Part shown: one piece after another, positions 20,469-28,996 of the stretch
How the letters are laid out: each line of letters begins with the position of its first letter
Position numbering within the stretch: the stretch's first letter is position 1
Source of the DNA: Chitinimonas koreensis
GTDB lineage: Bacteria > Pseudomonadota > Gammaproteobacteria > Burkholderiales > Chitinimonadaceae
Assembly (NCBI RefSeq): GCF_014353015.1
Contig: NZ_CP060704.1
Coordinates: 186,001 to 250,000 of the forward strand
Length of the DNA: 64,000 bases
Direction: 5' to 3'
Program-made: the position numbers and the translations under genes
Notes under the pieces: generated by a model
Databases searched by the model: none
The model's input: only the letters and a program-made list of their open reading frames with translations
What the model was told of the DNA's origin: nothing

Positions 20469-21578
20469 ATGAGCGAATCCATCGCTCGCCCGCTGACCGT
20501 CGTCCTGCTGATCGACGGCCTGCCCGGCGGCGGCGCCGAGAAGGTGGTGCTGACGCTGGCCGCGGCCATGGCGCGCGCCGGCCACGCGGTCACCCTGCTG
20601 TCGCTGCGGGCGGTGTGCGAATACCCGGTGCCGCCCGGCGTGCGCTACCTGCTGGTGGAGGACCGCGAGCGCGGCCCGCTGCGCCGCGTCGGCGAGATCG
20701 GCCGCCGCGCGCGCGCGCTCGACGCCGCGCTGGCGGCCACCTTCGGCGACGCGCCGATCGACCTGGCGATCTCCAACCTGCCCAAGACCGACCGCATCGT
20801 GGCCGCCTCGAAGCGCCTGAAGCGCGCCTGGATGTGCCTGCACTGCGCGCTCGAGGTCGGCAGCCTGGCCGGCCGCAGCGGGCTCAAGCGCTGGATCAAG
20901 CATCGCCAGCTGCTGCGCACCTATTCGGGCCGCCGGCTGATCACCGTGTCGGCGGCGCTGCAGGACGACGTGCGCGCGCTCGGCATCGCGCCGGCGCGCA
21001 TGGTCACGATCTACAACCCGTTCGAATTCGAGGCGATCCGCGCCCAGGCGGCCGAGGCCTGCCCGATCGAGGGCGACTTCGTGCTGCACGTCGGCCGCTT
21101 CAACCACCAGAAGCGGCACGACCGCCTGCTCGAGGCCTTCGCGCAGAGCCGCTTCGGCGGCCGGCTGGTGCTGCTGGGCAGCGGCGGCGCGGCCGAGGTC
21201 GCGCCGGTGCGCGCTCAGGTCGAGGCGCTCGGGCTGGCCGACCGGGTGGTGTTCGCCGGCTTCCAGGCCAATCCCTACCCCTATATGCGCGCCGCGCGCG
21301 CGCTGGTGCTGAGCTCGGACTACGAAGGCTTCGGCAACGTGCTGGTCGAGGCGCTGGCCTGCGGCACGCCGGTGGTCAGCACCGATTGCCCGTCGGGGCC
21401 GGACGAGATCCTGACCGGCCCGCTGGCGACCGGCCTCGCCGAACTGACGCCCGAGGCGCTGGCCGCCGCCATCGACCGCGTGCTGGCCGCGCCGCCGCCG
21501 ATCGACCCGGCTGCGCTCGAACGCTTCGGCGTCGACCACGTCACCCGCCAATACCTGGCCCTGGCCGAACCGACATGA
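20469..21578 (+). CDS. GT4-family glycosyltransferase
   Basis: This is a 369-residue GT-B enzyme. The N-terminal lobe starts VVLLIDGLPGGGAEKVVLTL, typical of the WaaG/PimA-like group. The C-terminal lobe has VLHVGRFNHQKRHDRLLEAF, VVFAGFQANPYPYM and SSDYEGFGNVLVEALACGTP with the conserved E-x7-E arrangement. A retaining glycosyltransferase acting on the LPS core or a capsule repeat is likely. The ATG at 20469 follows the REP element and has no strong ribosome site. The stop overlaps the next start (ATGA). Confidence 0.88.
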   Translation: MSESIARPLTVVLLIDGLPGGGAEKVVLTLAAAMARAGHAVTLLSLRAVCEYPVPPGVRYLLVEDRERGPLRRVGEIGRRARALDAALAATFGDAPIDLAISNLPKTDRIVAASKRLKRAWMCLHCALEVGSLAGRSGLKRWIKHRQLLRTYSGRRLITVSAALQDDVRALGIAPARMVTIYNPFEFEAIRAQAAEACPIEGDFVLHVGRFNHQKRHDRLLEAFAQSRFGGRLVLLGSGGAAEVAPVRAQVEALGLADRVVFAGFQANPYPYMRAARALVLSSDYEGFGNVLVEALACGTPVVSTDCPSGPDEILTGPLATGLAELTPEALAAAIDRVLAAPPPIDPAALERFGVDHVTRQYLALAEPT

Positions 21579-22516
21579 CCGCGCTCTCCATCATCATCGC
21601 CGCCCACGACGCGGCCGCCTACCTGGGCCGCACGCTCGAGCGGCTGGCCGCCGAGCTGCCGGCCGGCGCCGACGTCGAGGTGCTGCTGATCGACGACGCC
21701 TCGACCGACGCGACCGGCGCCATCGCCGCCGAGCAGGCCGGCCGCCACGGCTGGCTGCGGGTGCTGCGGGTCGAATTCCGCAACGTCGGCAAGGTTCGTC
21801 AGTTCGGCGTGCAGCAGGCGCGCGGCCGCCATATCACCTTCCTAGACAGCGACGACGCCTTCATGGACGGCGCGCTGGCCTGGCTGCTGGCCACGCTGGC
21901 GGCGCAGCAGCCCGACGCGCTGCTGGCGCCGCTGCGCGAGGTGAGCGACGCCGACCGCGCCGAGCCGATCGCGGCCGACCTCGCGGTGCGGCCGATCTCC
22001 ACCGCCGCGGCGATCGACGCCTTCCTCGACCACCGGCGCATCCAGGGCCACCTGATCGGCAAATGCTTCTCGCGCGCGCTGCTGGCCAGCTGCGAGATTC
22101 CCGGCCTCAGCGCCTACGAGGATCTCGCCGTGCTGCCCGAGCTGCTGCTCGGCGCCCAGCGCATCGTGCTGGCCTCGGACGCCTTCTACCTCTACCTCAA
22201 GCGGCCCGGCAGCCTGTCCAGCCGGGCGCGCGGCTGGCCGCGGCTGGCCGAGCAGGTCGCGGCGCTCGAGCGGGTCGAGCGGGCGCTGGCGCCGTGGGTG
22301 CCGGCGCATCGGCTCGGCGTGTTCTGGGTCGAGCTGGCCCATGCGCTGAGCGCCACGCCCGACGGCGCCGCGCTGCTGCCGGACCATCCGGCCATCGGCC
22401 GGCGGGTGGCGGCGCTGCCGCTGTGGCGCTTCCTGCTCTCGCCCTCGGTGCGCACCAGTCTCAAGCGCAAGCTGCTCAAGCTGGGCGCGCTGCGCCGGGC
22501 GGCCGGGGCGCGATGA
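21575..22516 (+). CDS. GT2-family glycosyltransferase
   Basis: The 313-residue inverting glycosyltransferase has the GT-A motifs LSIIIAAHDAAAYLGRTLER, VLLIDDASTDATGAIA and ITFLDSDDAFMDGAL (D-x-D metal site). A downstream EDLAVLPELLLGAQRI supplies the expected catalytic acidic residue. The C-terminal third is Arg-rich and may touch the membrane. The gene overlaps both neighbours by 4 bp (ATGA), so it is translated together with the GT4 enzyme and the ligase. The sugar is unknown. Confidence 0.88.
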   Translation: MTALSIIIAAHDAAAYLGRTLERLAAELPAGADVEVLLIDDASTDATGAIAAEQAGRHGWLRVLRVEFRNVGKVRQFGVQQARGRHITFLDSDDAFMDGALAWLLATLAAQQPDALLAPLREVSDADRAEPIAADLAVRPISTAAAIDAFLDHRRIQGHLIGKCFSRALLASCEIPGLSAYEDLAVLPELLLGAQRIVLASDAFYLYLKRPGSLSSRARGWPRLAEQVAALERVERALAPWVPAHRLGVFWVELAHALSATPDGAALLPDHPAIGRRVAALPLWRFLLSPSVRTSLKRKLLKLGALRRAAGAR

Positions 22517-23763
22517 GCGTTTCGCGTTCCGCCTGGCTCGGCGGCCTCGCCGCGCTGGCGCTGTTCGCCCAGCCGGCGCTGCTGGCCGGCTGGCCGGCCG
22601 GGTCGCGCGGCCTGGCGCTGTGGCTGTGCCTGATCGGCTTGCTGATGGCGGGCTGGCAGCGCCGGCAGGCGCGCCATGGCGTGGCCGACCGCGGCCCGGC
22701 CGATCGCGGCCCGGCCGACCCGCTGGCCGCGCAGGCCGGCCTCGCCTTCCTGCTGTTCGCGCTGGCGCTGGCGCTGGCCCATCTGTTCAACCCGGCCGCC
22801 AGCACCGATCACCGGCGCATCGTCGACGCGCTGCTGGCCGGCGGCGCGCTGTGCTTCGCCGCGCGCACGCGCGGCCAGGCCGGCGCCTGGTGGGCCGGCT
22901 GCGCGGCGGCGGCGATCGCCATGGCGCTGCAATCGGGCTACGAGGTGTACGTGCTCGGCGCCGAGCGCGCACGCGGCTATCACTTCTGGGTCAGTTGGGG
23001 CTCGCTGGGCCTGATGCTCGGCCTGCTGCCGCTGTCGGCCCGGCCGCCGGGCTGGCGCCACGGCTGGCGCCGCGCGCTGCTGTGGGCCGGGGCGGCCGGC
23101 GGACTGGCCACCGCCTGGCTGTCGGGCTCGCGCTCGGTCTGGCTGGCCGCCGCGGCGCTGGCGGTGTGGCGGCTCGGCCGGCGGCGGCCGGCGGCGCTGT
23201 GGGCGCTGGCGCTCGGCGCGCTGCTGCTGCTGGCCGCCACCGGCCTGGCGCCCAGCGGCGCGCAGCGCTGGCAGATGGCGCTGTCCGATCTCCAGCAGTA
23301 CCGGGGCGGCAATGCCGACACCTCGCTCGGCCTGCGCCTCCTGATGTGGCAGGAAGCGTTCGCGGCCTGGCAGCAGGCGCCGTGGTTCGGCCTCGGCGTC
23401 GGCGGCTTCCAGGACTGGCTGGCCGCGGCGGTGGCGCAGGGTCGTGGCCCGGCCAGCCTGCTGACCCACGGCCATGCCCACAACGAAGCGCTGAATGCAC
23501 TGGTCAGCGCAGGTCTGCTAGGCTTGGCGGCCACCGTGCTGCTGCTGTGGCTGCCCTGGCGCGCCTTCGCCCGCCGCGAGGCCGAGGCGCGCGACCCGGC
23601 CGCCGCCGCCGCCGCGCGCGGCGGCAAGACGCTGGTGCTGGCGATGGCGCTGCTCGGCCTGGCCGATACGCTGCTGCTGCACGGCTTCCTGCTCGGCTGG
23701 TATGCGATCGCCGCCATGCTGCTGCTGGGCTGGTCGGCGCCGGCCGGCCGGGGCAAGACCTGA
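22513..23763 (+). CDS. O-antigen ligase / WaaL-like membrane protein
   Basis: The 416-residue protein has about ten to twelve hydrophobic helices. It carries the Wzy/WaaL hallmark of a large periplasmic loop around residues 250-330 with LMWQEAFAAWQQAPWFGLGV and the motif LTHGHAHNEALNALVSAGLLG, whose His and Asn are typical of O-antigen ligases. It would join O-antigen or a short oligosaccharide to lipid A-core on the periplasmic side. It closes the glycan operon that starts at msbA. A polymerase role (Wzy) is the alternative. Confidence 0.82.
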   Translation: MSVSRSAWLGGLAALALFAQPALLAGWPAGSRGLALWLCLIGLLMAGWQRRQARHGVADRGPADRGPADPLAAQAGLAFLLFALALALAHLFNPAASTDHRRIVDALLAGGALCFAARTRGQAGAWWAGCAAAAIAMALQSGYEVYVLGAERARGYHFWVSWGSLGLMLGLLPLSARPPGWRHGWRRALLWAGAAGGLATAWLSGSRSVWLAAAALAVWRLGRRRPAALWALALGALLLLAATGLAPSGAQRWQMALSDLQQYRGGNADTSLGLRLLMWQEAFAAWQQAPWFGLGVGGFQDWLAAAVAQGRGPASLLTHGHAHNEALNALVSAGLLGLAATVLLLWLPWRAFARREAEARDPAAAAAARGGKTLVLAMALLGLADTLLLHGFLLGWYAIAAMLLLGWSAPAGRGKT

Positions 23764-23807
23764 TAACGATACGAGATGCGCCCGCCGCCGGGCGCGGATG
23801 CGAACCC

Positions 23808-24955
23808 ATGACCGAGCCCCACGACCCGTCTTCCGTCGGCTTCGTCACCGCCCAGTGCGCGGTGTTCGACGACCCTTTCCCGCTGCAGGGGGGGCCGTGA
23901 TCCCGCACTATCAGCTGATGTACGAGACCTACGGCACGCTGAACGCCGAGCGTTCCAACGCGATCCTGATCTGCCACGCGCTGTCGGGGAATCATCACGT
24001 CGCCGGCCGCTACACCGCCGAGGACAAGTATCCGGGCTGGTGGGACAGCATGATCGGCCCCGGCAAGCCGATCGACACCAACCGATTCTTCGTGGTCGGC
24101 GTCAACAACCTCGGCGGCTGCCACGGCTCGACCGGCCCCTCGAGCATCGACCCGGCCACCGGCCGGCCGTGGGGCTCGAAATTCCCGGTGGTGGTGGTCA
24201 ACGACTGGGTGCAGTCGCAGGCGCGGCTGGCCGACCGGCTCGGCATCGAGCGCTGGGCCGCGGTGATCGGCGGCAGCCTCGGCGGCATGCAGGCGCTGCG
24301 CTGGACCGTGACCTTCCCGCAGCGCGTGCGCCACTGCATCACCATCGCCTCGGCGCCCAAGCTCACCGCGCAGAACATCGCCTTCAACGACGTCGCCCGC
24401 AACGCGATCCTGACCGATCCCGATTTCCACGGCGGCGACTACTACGCCCACGGCGTGGTGCCGCGGCGCGGCCTCAGGCTGGCGCGCATGCTCGGCCACA
24501 TCACCTACCTGAGCGACGAGGGCATGGGCGGCAAGTTCGGCCGCACGCTCAAGTCCGACGGCTACCAGTTCGGCTACGGCACCGAGTTCGAGATCGAGAG
24601 CTACCTGCGCTACCAGGGCGACCGTTTCGCCGACGTGTTCGACGCCAATACCTATCTCTTGATGACCAAGGCGCTCGACTACTTCGACCCGGCCCGCCAC
24701 TTCGGCGGCAGCCTGCCGGCCGCGCTGGCCGCCACGCCGGCGCGCTTCCTGGTGGTGGCCTTCACCAGCGACTGGCGCTTCTCGCCCGAGCGCTCCAAGG
24801 AGACCGTCAAGGCGCTGCTCGACGCCAAGAAGCCGGTGACCTATGCCGAGATCGAATCGGTGCATGGCCACGACGCCTTCCTGATGACCGACGAACCCTA
24901 TATGCGCCTGATGGATGCCTATCTGAAACGCGTGGCCGAGGAGGTAGGCGCATGA
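23808..24955 (+). CDS. metX: Homoserine O-acyltransferase (apparent frameshift)
   Basis: MetX acylates homoserine in methionine synthesis. The alpha/beta hydrolase has the nucleophile elbow VIGGSLGGMQALRW, NNLGGCHGSTGPSS, and near the end SDWRFSP and HGHDAFL, giving the Ser-Asp-His triad. The beginning (TEPHDPSSVGFVTAQCAVFD) is in another frame: a run of seven G at 23888-23894 is one G short. With eight the protein is 382 residues, the normal length. Whether it uses acetyl- or succinyl-CoA cannot be told safely. It overlaps metW by 4 bp, the classic metX-metW pair. Confidence 0.92.
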
Positions 24956-25563
24956 ATCCGCACACCTCCAGCACCGAACTGCGGCCCGACCTGGCGCGCA
25001 TCGCCGGCTGGATCGCGCCCGAGACGCGGGTGCTCGACCTCGGCTGCGGCGACGGCGAACTGCTGGCCCACCTGCGCGACCACAAACAGGTGGTCGGCTA
25101 CGGCGTCGAGATCGACATGGACGGCGTGATCGGCGCGGTCGGCCGTGGCGTCAACGTGATCCAGCGCGACCTCGAGTCGGGCCTGGCCGGCTTCGAGCCG
25201 GCCAGCTTCGACTACGTGGTGCTGTCGCTGACCATCCAGTCGATGCGGCGCATCGAGTTCATCCTCGACGAGATGCTGCGGGTCGGCCGCACCGGCATCG
25301 TCACCTTCCCCAACTTCGGCTACTGGGAGAACCGCTGGCAGCTGCTGTTCGGCCGCATGCCGGTGTCGGAGACCATCCCCTACCAGTGGTACAACACGCC
25401 CAACATCCACCTGTGCACGCTCGACGACTTCGACGACCTGGTCACCTCGCGCGGCGCGCGCGTGATGGCCCAGGTGGTGATGCACCAGGGGCGCCGCATC
25501 ACCTTCCTGCCCAACCTGCTGGGCAGCCTGGCGCTGGTGCGGTTCGAGCGGGCCGAACGGTAA
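24952..25563 (+). CDS. metW: Methionine biosynthesis protein MetW
   Basis: The 203-residue class I SAM-methyltransferase-like protein has motif I VLDLGCGDGELLAHL, then GYGVEIDMDGV, and the MetW-specific VLSLTIQSMRR and FPNFGYWENRWQLLFGRMPV segments. MetW supports MetX in many proteobacteria, probably as its partner; its own catalytic role is not settled. It is translationally coupled to metX (ATGA). Confidence 0.94.
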   Translation: MNPHTSSTELRPDLARIAGWIAPETRVLDLGCGDGELLAHLRDHKQVVGYGVEIDMDGVIGAVGRGVNVIQRDLESGLAGFEPASFDYVVLSLTIQSMRRIEFILDEMLRVGRTGIVTFPNFGYWENRWQLLFGRMPVSETIPYQWYNTPNIHLCTLDDFDDLVTSRGARVMAQVVMHQGRRITFLPNLLGSLALVRFERAER

Positions 25564-25614
25564 GGCGGGACGGCGCGCGGCGGACGGCCGCCGCGGCCGA
25601 ACGAGGAGAACGCG

Positions 25615-26238
25615 ATGTATCGACTCTATGGCAGCAAGGGCTGCGGCTCGGCCGCGATCGAGGCGGCGCTGGTGCTGGCCGGCCAGCCCTATGAAGCGAT
25701 CGAGGCCGCGCCATGGGATGGCGGCCCCGGGGTCGACGCGCTGCGCGCGCTCAATCCGCTGGCCCAGATCCCGACGCTGGTGGCGCCCGACGGCACGGTG
25801 CTGACCGAGAGCGTGGCGATCCTGATCTGGCTCGACGGCCAGCACCCGGATGCGGGCCTGCTGCCGGCCGAGCCGGCGGCGCGCGCGGTCGCGCTGCGCT
25901 GGCTGGTGTTCCTGTCGGCCAATGCCTATGCCGCGATCAGCGTGGGCGACTATCCCGAGCGCTGGGTCGACGGCGAGGAGGCCCAGGCCAGCCTGCGCAA
26001 GCAGGCCAAGGCGCGCCTGCAGGACTACTGGCTGATGCTCGAAGCCGCGCTCGGCGACACGCCCTGCCTGTTCGGCCAGCGCATCGGCGCGCTCGACCTG
26101 CTGGCCGCCACCATGGTCCACTGGCGGCCGGGCCGCGCCTGGTTCCAGAAACATTGTCCCAGGCTGATGGCGGCGGTCCGCCATACCGAGCAGGATCCGC
26201 GGCTGGCGGCCCTGTGGGCCGCGCAGTTCGGCCGCTGA
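25615..26238 (+). CDS. Glutathione S-transferase family protein
   Basis: The 207-residue protein has a thioredoxin-like N-terminal domain (YRLYGSKGCGSAAIEAALVL, NPLAQIPTLV with the cis-Pro, and TESVAILIWL with the Glu-Ser glutathione site) and an all-helical C-terminal domain containing GQRIGALDLLAATM. It follows metW by 51 bp with a GAGGAG ribosome site and ends at a strong terminator. It probably conjugates or reduces electrophiles with glutathione; the substrate is unknown. Confidence 0.87.
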   Translation: MYRLYGSKGCGSAAIEAALVLAGQPYEAIEAAPWDGGPGVDALRALNPLAQIPTLVAPDGTVLTESVAILIWLDGQHPDAGLLPAEPAARAVALRWLVFLSANAYAAISVGDYPERWVDGEEAQASLRKQAKARLQDYWLMLEAALGDTPCLFGQRIGALDLLAATMVHWRPGRAWFQKHCPRLMAAVRHTEQDPRLAALWAAQFGR

Positions 26239-26250
26239 TCGATTCAACCG

Positions 26251-26288
26251 GGCGCCCGCCGCCTCGCCGCGGCGGGCGCCGTTTTTTT
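26251..26288 (+). terminator. Rho-independent terminator
   Basis: GGCGCCCGCC (26251-26260) pairs with GGCGGGCGCC (26271-26280) and is followed by GTTTTTTT. The next gene starts only 10 bp after it. Confidence 0.88.
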
Positions 26289-26297
26289 GCAGCATCG

Positions 26298-26924
26298 ATG
26301 AACGAATACGAAGACTTCCTGCGCGGCCTGCCCGCGCTGATCGACGGCCTGGCCACCCACGGCCACGTCGTCTGCGACGATTTCCTGAGCCCGGCCCAGA
26401 CCGCGGCCCTGCGCGACGAAGGCGCGCAGCGGCTGGCCGGCGGCGAATTCCACCGAGCCGGCGTCGGCCGTGCCGAGCAGCAGGCGGTGCGCGACGAGAT
26501 CCGCGGCGACAGCGTGCGCTGGCTCGACCCGCAGCGGCGCGCGCCGGCCGAGCAGGCCTACTGGCAGCGCATCGAGGCGCTGCAGGCGGCGCTCAACCGC
26601 GAGCTGTTCCTCGGCATCCGCGAGGGCGAGTTCCACTATGCCCACTACCCGGTCGGCGGCTTCTACAAGCGCCACCTCGACCGTTTCCGCGACGACGATG
26701 CGCGCGTGGTGTCGGTGGTGTGCTATCTGAACGAAGGCTGGCAGGACGCCGACGGCGGCCAGCTGCGGCTGTGGCTGGAGGCCGGCGAGGATGCGCCGCA
26801 GCTCGACATCGCGCCGCGCGGCGGCCGGCTGGTGCTGTTCATGGCCGACCGCTTCTGGCACGCGGTGCTGCCGGCGACGCAGCCGCGCTGGTCGGTGACC
26901 GGCTGGCTGCGGCGGGCGGGCTGA
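26298..26924 (+). CDS. 2-oxoglutarate/Fe(II) oxygenase (prolyl 4-hydroxylase-like)
   Basis: The 208-residue protein has the double-stranded beta-helix core of 2OG-Fe(II) oxygenases: iron ligands H126 and D128 (FYKRHLDRF), distal H188 (DRFWHAVLPA) and the 2OG-binding R198 (PRWSVTGW). DGGQLRLW is the usual strand between them. This set matches prolyl hydroxylase-like bacterial proteins, whose targets may be proteins or amino acids. It starts 10 bp after a terminator, so it needs a promoter inside or beyond that hairpin, or read-through. A REP follows. Confidence 0.85.
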   Translation: MNEYEDFLRGLPALIDGLATHGHVVCDDFLSPAQTAALRDEGAQRLAGGEFHRAGVGRAEQQAVRDEIRGDSVRWLDPQRRAPAEQAYWQRIEALQAALNRELFLGIREGEFHYAHYPVGGFYKRHLDRFRDDDARVVSVVCYLNEGWQDADGGQLRLWLEAGEDAPQLDIAPRGGRLVLFMADRFWHAVLPATQPRWSVTGWLRRAG

Positions 26925-26949
26925 GGCCCGTCGATCGCGTGAGGGTTTT

Positions 26950-27018
26950 GTAGGAGCGGCTTCGGCCGCGGATGGCGGACGCATCGCCGGCGCCATTCGC
27001 GGCTGAAGCCGCTCCTAC
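26950..27018. repeat. REP pair, class A
   Basis: GTAGGAGCGGCTTCGGCCGC starts at 26950 and the inverse ends GCTCCTAC at 27018. Confidence 0.9.
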
Positions 27019-27085
27019 AAGGGGGCGATCGGCCTGCGGTGGCGTCGGTCGGGCTTACCCGCCTAGTCACCGGCTGCCCGCCACC

Positions 27086-27112
27086 GTAGGTCGGGCATAA
27101 AGCCCGACCTAC
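27086..27112. repeat. REP class B, collapsed to one hairpin
   Basis: GTAGGTCGGGC and GCCCGACCTAC are separated by only ATAAA. It appears to be a class B pair that has lost its inner halves and spacer, leaving an 11-bp perfect stem. Confidence 0.8.
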
Positions 27113-27170
27113 GTGGTGCGCGGATCGCCGACGGGCATGAGGCCCAGGCGGGGCGTCGGCGGATGCCCAG

Positions 27171-27200
27171 GAAAAAGGACGGCCTCGGCCGTCCTTTTCT
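27171..27200 (-). terminator. Terminator of the yqhA-like gene
   Basis: On the minus strand AAAAGGACGGC pairs with GCCGTCCTTTT and is followed by a T-run (complement of 27171-27175). Confidence 0.78.
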
Positions 27201-27220
27201 TCCTGCCAACGATGCTCCGC

Positions 27221-27751
27221 TCAGTGCGGCTTGTGCTGCATCAGCTTGTCGGTGAAGGCCATCACCAGCGCCGACAAGAGGAAGGTGCAGTGGATCACCA
27301 CCTGCCACAGCAGGCCCGATTCGCTGATGGTGCTGGTCGGGCTGCCCAGGTCGGAGGCGCTGATGAAGCTTTTGAGCAGGTGGATCGACGAGATGCTGAT
27401 CAGCGCCAGCGACAGCTTGGTCTTGAGCACGCCGGCGTTGACGTGGCTGAGCCACTCGGGCCGGTCCTCGTGCTTCTCGAGCGAGTCGATCTTGGAGACG
27501 AAGGTCTCGTAGCCGCCGATCACCACCATCACCAGCAGGTTGGCGATCATCACCACGTCGATCAGGCCGAGCACGATCAGCATGATCTGGGTCTCGGAGA
27601 AGGTGGTGGCGTGGCTGACCAGGTGCCACAGCTCATGCAGGAAGTGGTAGACGTAGACGCCCTGGGCCAGGATCAGGCCGACATAGAGCGGCGCCTGCAG
27701 CCAGCGGCTCCAGAAGATGAACGATTCGAGTCGGTGGACGGCGGAGGTCAT
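27221..27751 (-). CDS. YqhA/UPF0114 family membrane protein
   Basis: The 176-residue inner-membrane protein has the family's three to four helices: LQAPLYVGLILAQGVYVYHF, IMLIVLGLIDVVMIANLLVM and a C-terminal VIHCTFLLSALVMAFTDKL. Between them lie the conserved GGYETFVSKID and the LKTKLSLALISISSIHLLKSF segment. The biochemical role of UPF0114 proteins is not established to my knowledge. It lies downstream of fdhD on the same strand but is separated from it by a 290-bp repeat-rich gap, so cotranscription is unlikely. Confidence 0.88.
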   Translation of the reverse strand: MTSAVHRLESFIFWSRWLQAPLYVGLILAQGVYVYHFLHELWHLVSHATTFSETQIMLIVLGLIDVVMIANLLVMVVIGGYETFVSKIDSLEKHEDRPEWLSHVNAGVLKTKLSLALISISSIHLLKSFISASDLGSPTSTISESGLLWQVVIHCTFLLSALVMAFTDKLMQHKPH

Positions 27752-27816
27752 GCGGTTCCCTATGCGTATGCGGCAAAAAACAGGTGGCAAGTATCCATTT
27801 CTGTGGGGGGATGCAA

Positions 27817-28046
27817 GCGGGGAAGGGGAGAGGGGGAAGGGGGAAGGGGGAAGGGGAAGGGGAAGGGGGAAGGGGGAAGGGTAACCCCATCCCCACCCCA
27901 ACCCTCCCCTTGAAGGGGAGGGAGCTGCGTTGCGACACCTATAACGATCACAGCCCATCCAGAATGACGCGCCCTACTCCTCCCCTTCAAGGGGGAGGCT
28001 GGGTGGGGGATGGGGTTACCCTTCCCCTTCCCCCTTCCCCCTTCAC
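27817..28046. repeat. Large imperfect inverted repeat with polypurine/polypyrimidine arms
   Basis: The arm 27879-27921 (GGGTAACCCCATCCCCACCC onward) is inverted at 27979-28021. Both arms contain the palindrome CTCCCCTTGAAGGGGAG or a close variant, and both are continued outward by GGGGAAGG-type runs on the left and CCTTCCCC runs on the right. About 57 bp lie between. It occupies nearly all of the gap between yqhA and fdhD and abuts the fdhD stop. Confidence 0.8.
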
Positions 28047-28988
28047 ACCGCCAGCTCCAACCGCCCCGCCCCCGCCAGGCAAGTCCCCCGCCCATCGCGT
28101 GCGAAGGCCACCAGCGTCAGCCCGGCCGCCTCGGCCAGCCGGACCGCCATCGCGCTGGCGGCCGAGACCGCGCACAGCGCCGGCAGGCCGACCGTCGCGG
28201 CCTTCTGCGCCAGCTCGAAGCTCGCCCGCGCGCTGACCAGCGCGAAACCGTCGCCCGGCGCGACGCCGGCCCGCGCCAGCTTGCCCAGCAGCTTGTCGAA
28301 GGCGTTGTGGCGGCCGACGTCCTCGGCGGCGTACAGCAGCGCGCCGTCGCGGTCGGCGAAGGCCGCGACGTGGGCGCCGCCGGTCGGGCCGCCCAGCCGC
28401 TGCTGCGACGGCAGCGCCGCCATCGCCCGCTCGACCGCGGCGGGCGCGAGGCGGAAATCGTCGGTCAGCCGCGGCGGCACCCGGTTGGCCGCCGCCAGGT
28501 CGCGCGCGCCGCACAGGCCGCAGGCCGAGCTGGCCAGCGCTGCCGCCTGGCGCGCCGCCACCCGGTCGAGGCAGGCCGGGTCGATCTCGATCAGCACCGC
28601 CATGCCCTGCGCGGTCGGCACCACCTCGACCGCGCCGATCTGCGCCGGCCGCTCGACCAGGCCCTCGCTCCAGCTGAAGCCGATCGCCAGCGCCTCCAGC
28701 TCCAGCGGCGTCGCCAGGGTGACGATGGCGTGGCGGCCGTTCCATTCGAGCGAGACCGGCACTTCCTCGATCACCGCGTCGCTCACGGCCGTGGTGCTCA
28801 CCGCCGCGGCCATGCCTGCCGCTGCGTTCGTCCCCTCCGTCGCGTTCGCGCGCCCCGTCGCATTCGCGACCCCGTCGCATCCGCGCCCCCCGTCGCATTC
28901 GCGACCCCCGTCGCATTCGCGACGGTGGCCTCCCACCGTACCCGGGCAGCGCCTGCCAGCCCTGCGCCAGCGCCTCCGCCGGCGGCAT
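28043..28988 (-). CDS. fdhD: Formate dehydrogenase accessory sulfurtransferase FdhD (N-terminus out of frame)
   Basis: FdhD carries sulfur from IscS to the molybdenum cofactor of formate dehydrogenase-type enzymes. The body is clear: EEVPVSLEWNG, SSACGLCGA with the functional Cys pair, EDVGRHNAFDKLLG, and VSARASFELAQKAA. The natural start is probably ATG 28988, 8 bp after the molybdoenzyme stop, giving PPAEALAQGWQALPGYG, but that frame is +1 to the body. Between them lies a tandem repeat (28829-28927) with variable C-runs. If read from 28936 instead, the protein begins with Gly/Arg/Cys/Asp-rich repeat peptide. One base added or lost in the repeat would repair it. Confidence 0.85.
28829..28927. 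repeat. Tandem repeat, about 17-18 bp unit
   Basis: Five imperfect copies of CCGTCGCATTCGCGACC lie head to tail, with C-runs of different length (4, 6 and 5) at their joints. The tract lies within the N-terminal codons of fdhD. Confidence 0.85.
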
Positions 28989-28996
28989 CAGCCCGC

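Noticed and set aside
28829..28927. CRISPR array
   Set aside because: The repeats are contiguous with no spacers and only about 17 bp long, so this is a simple tandem repeat.
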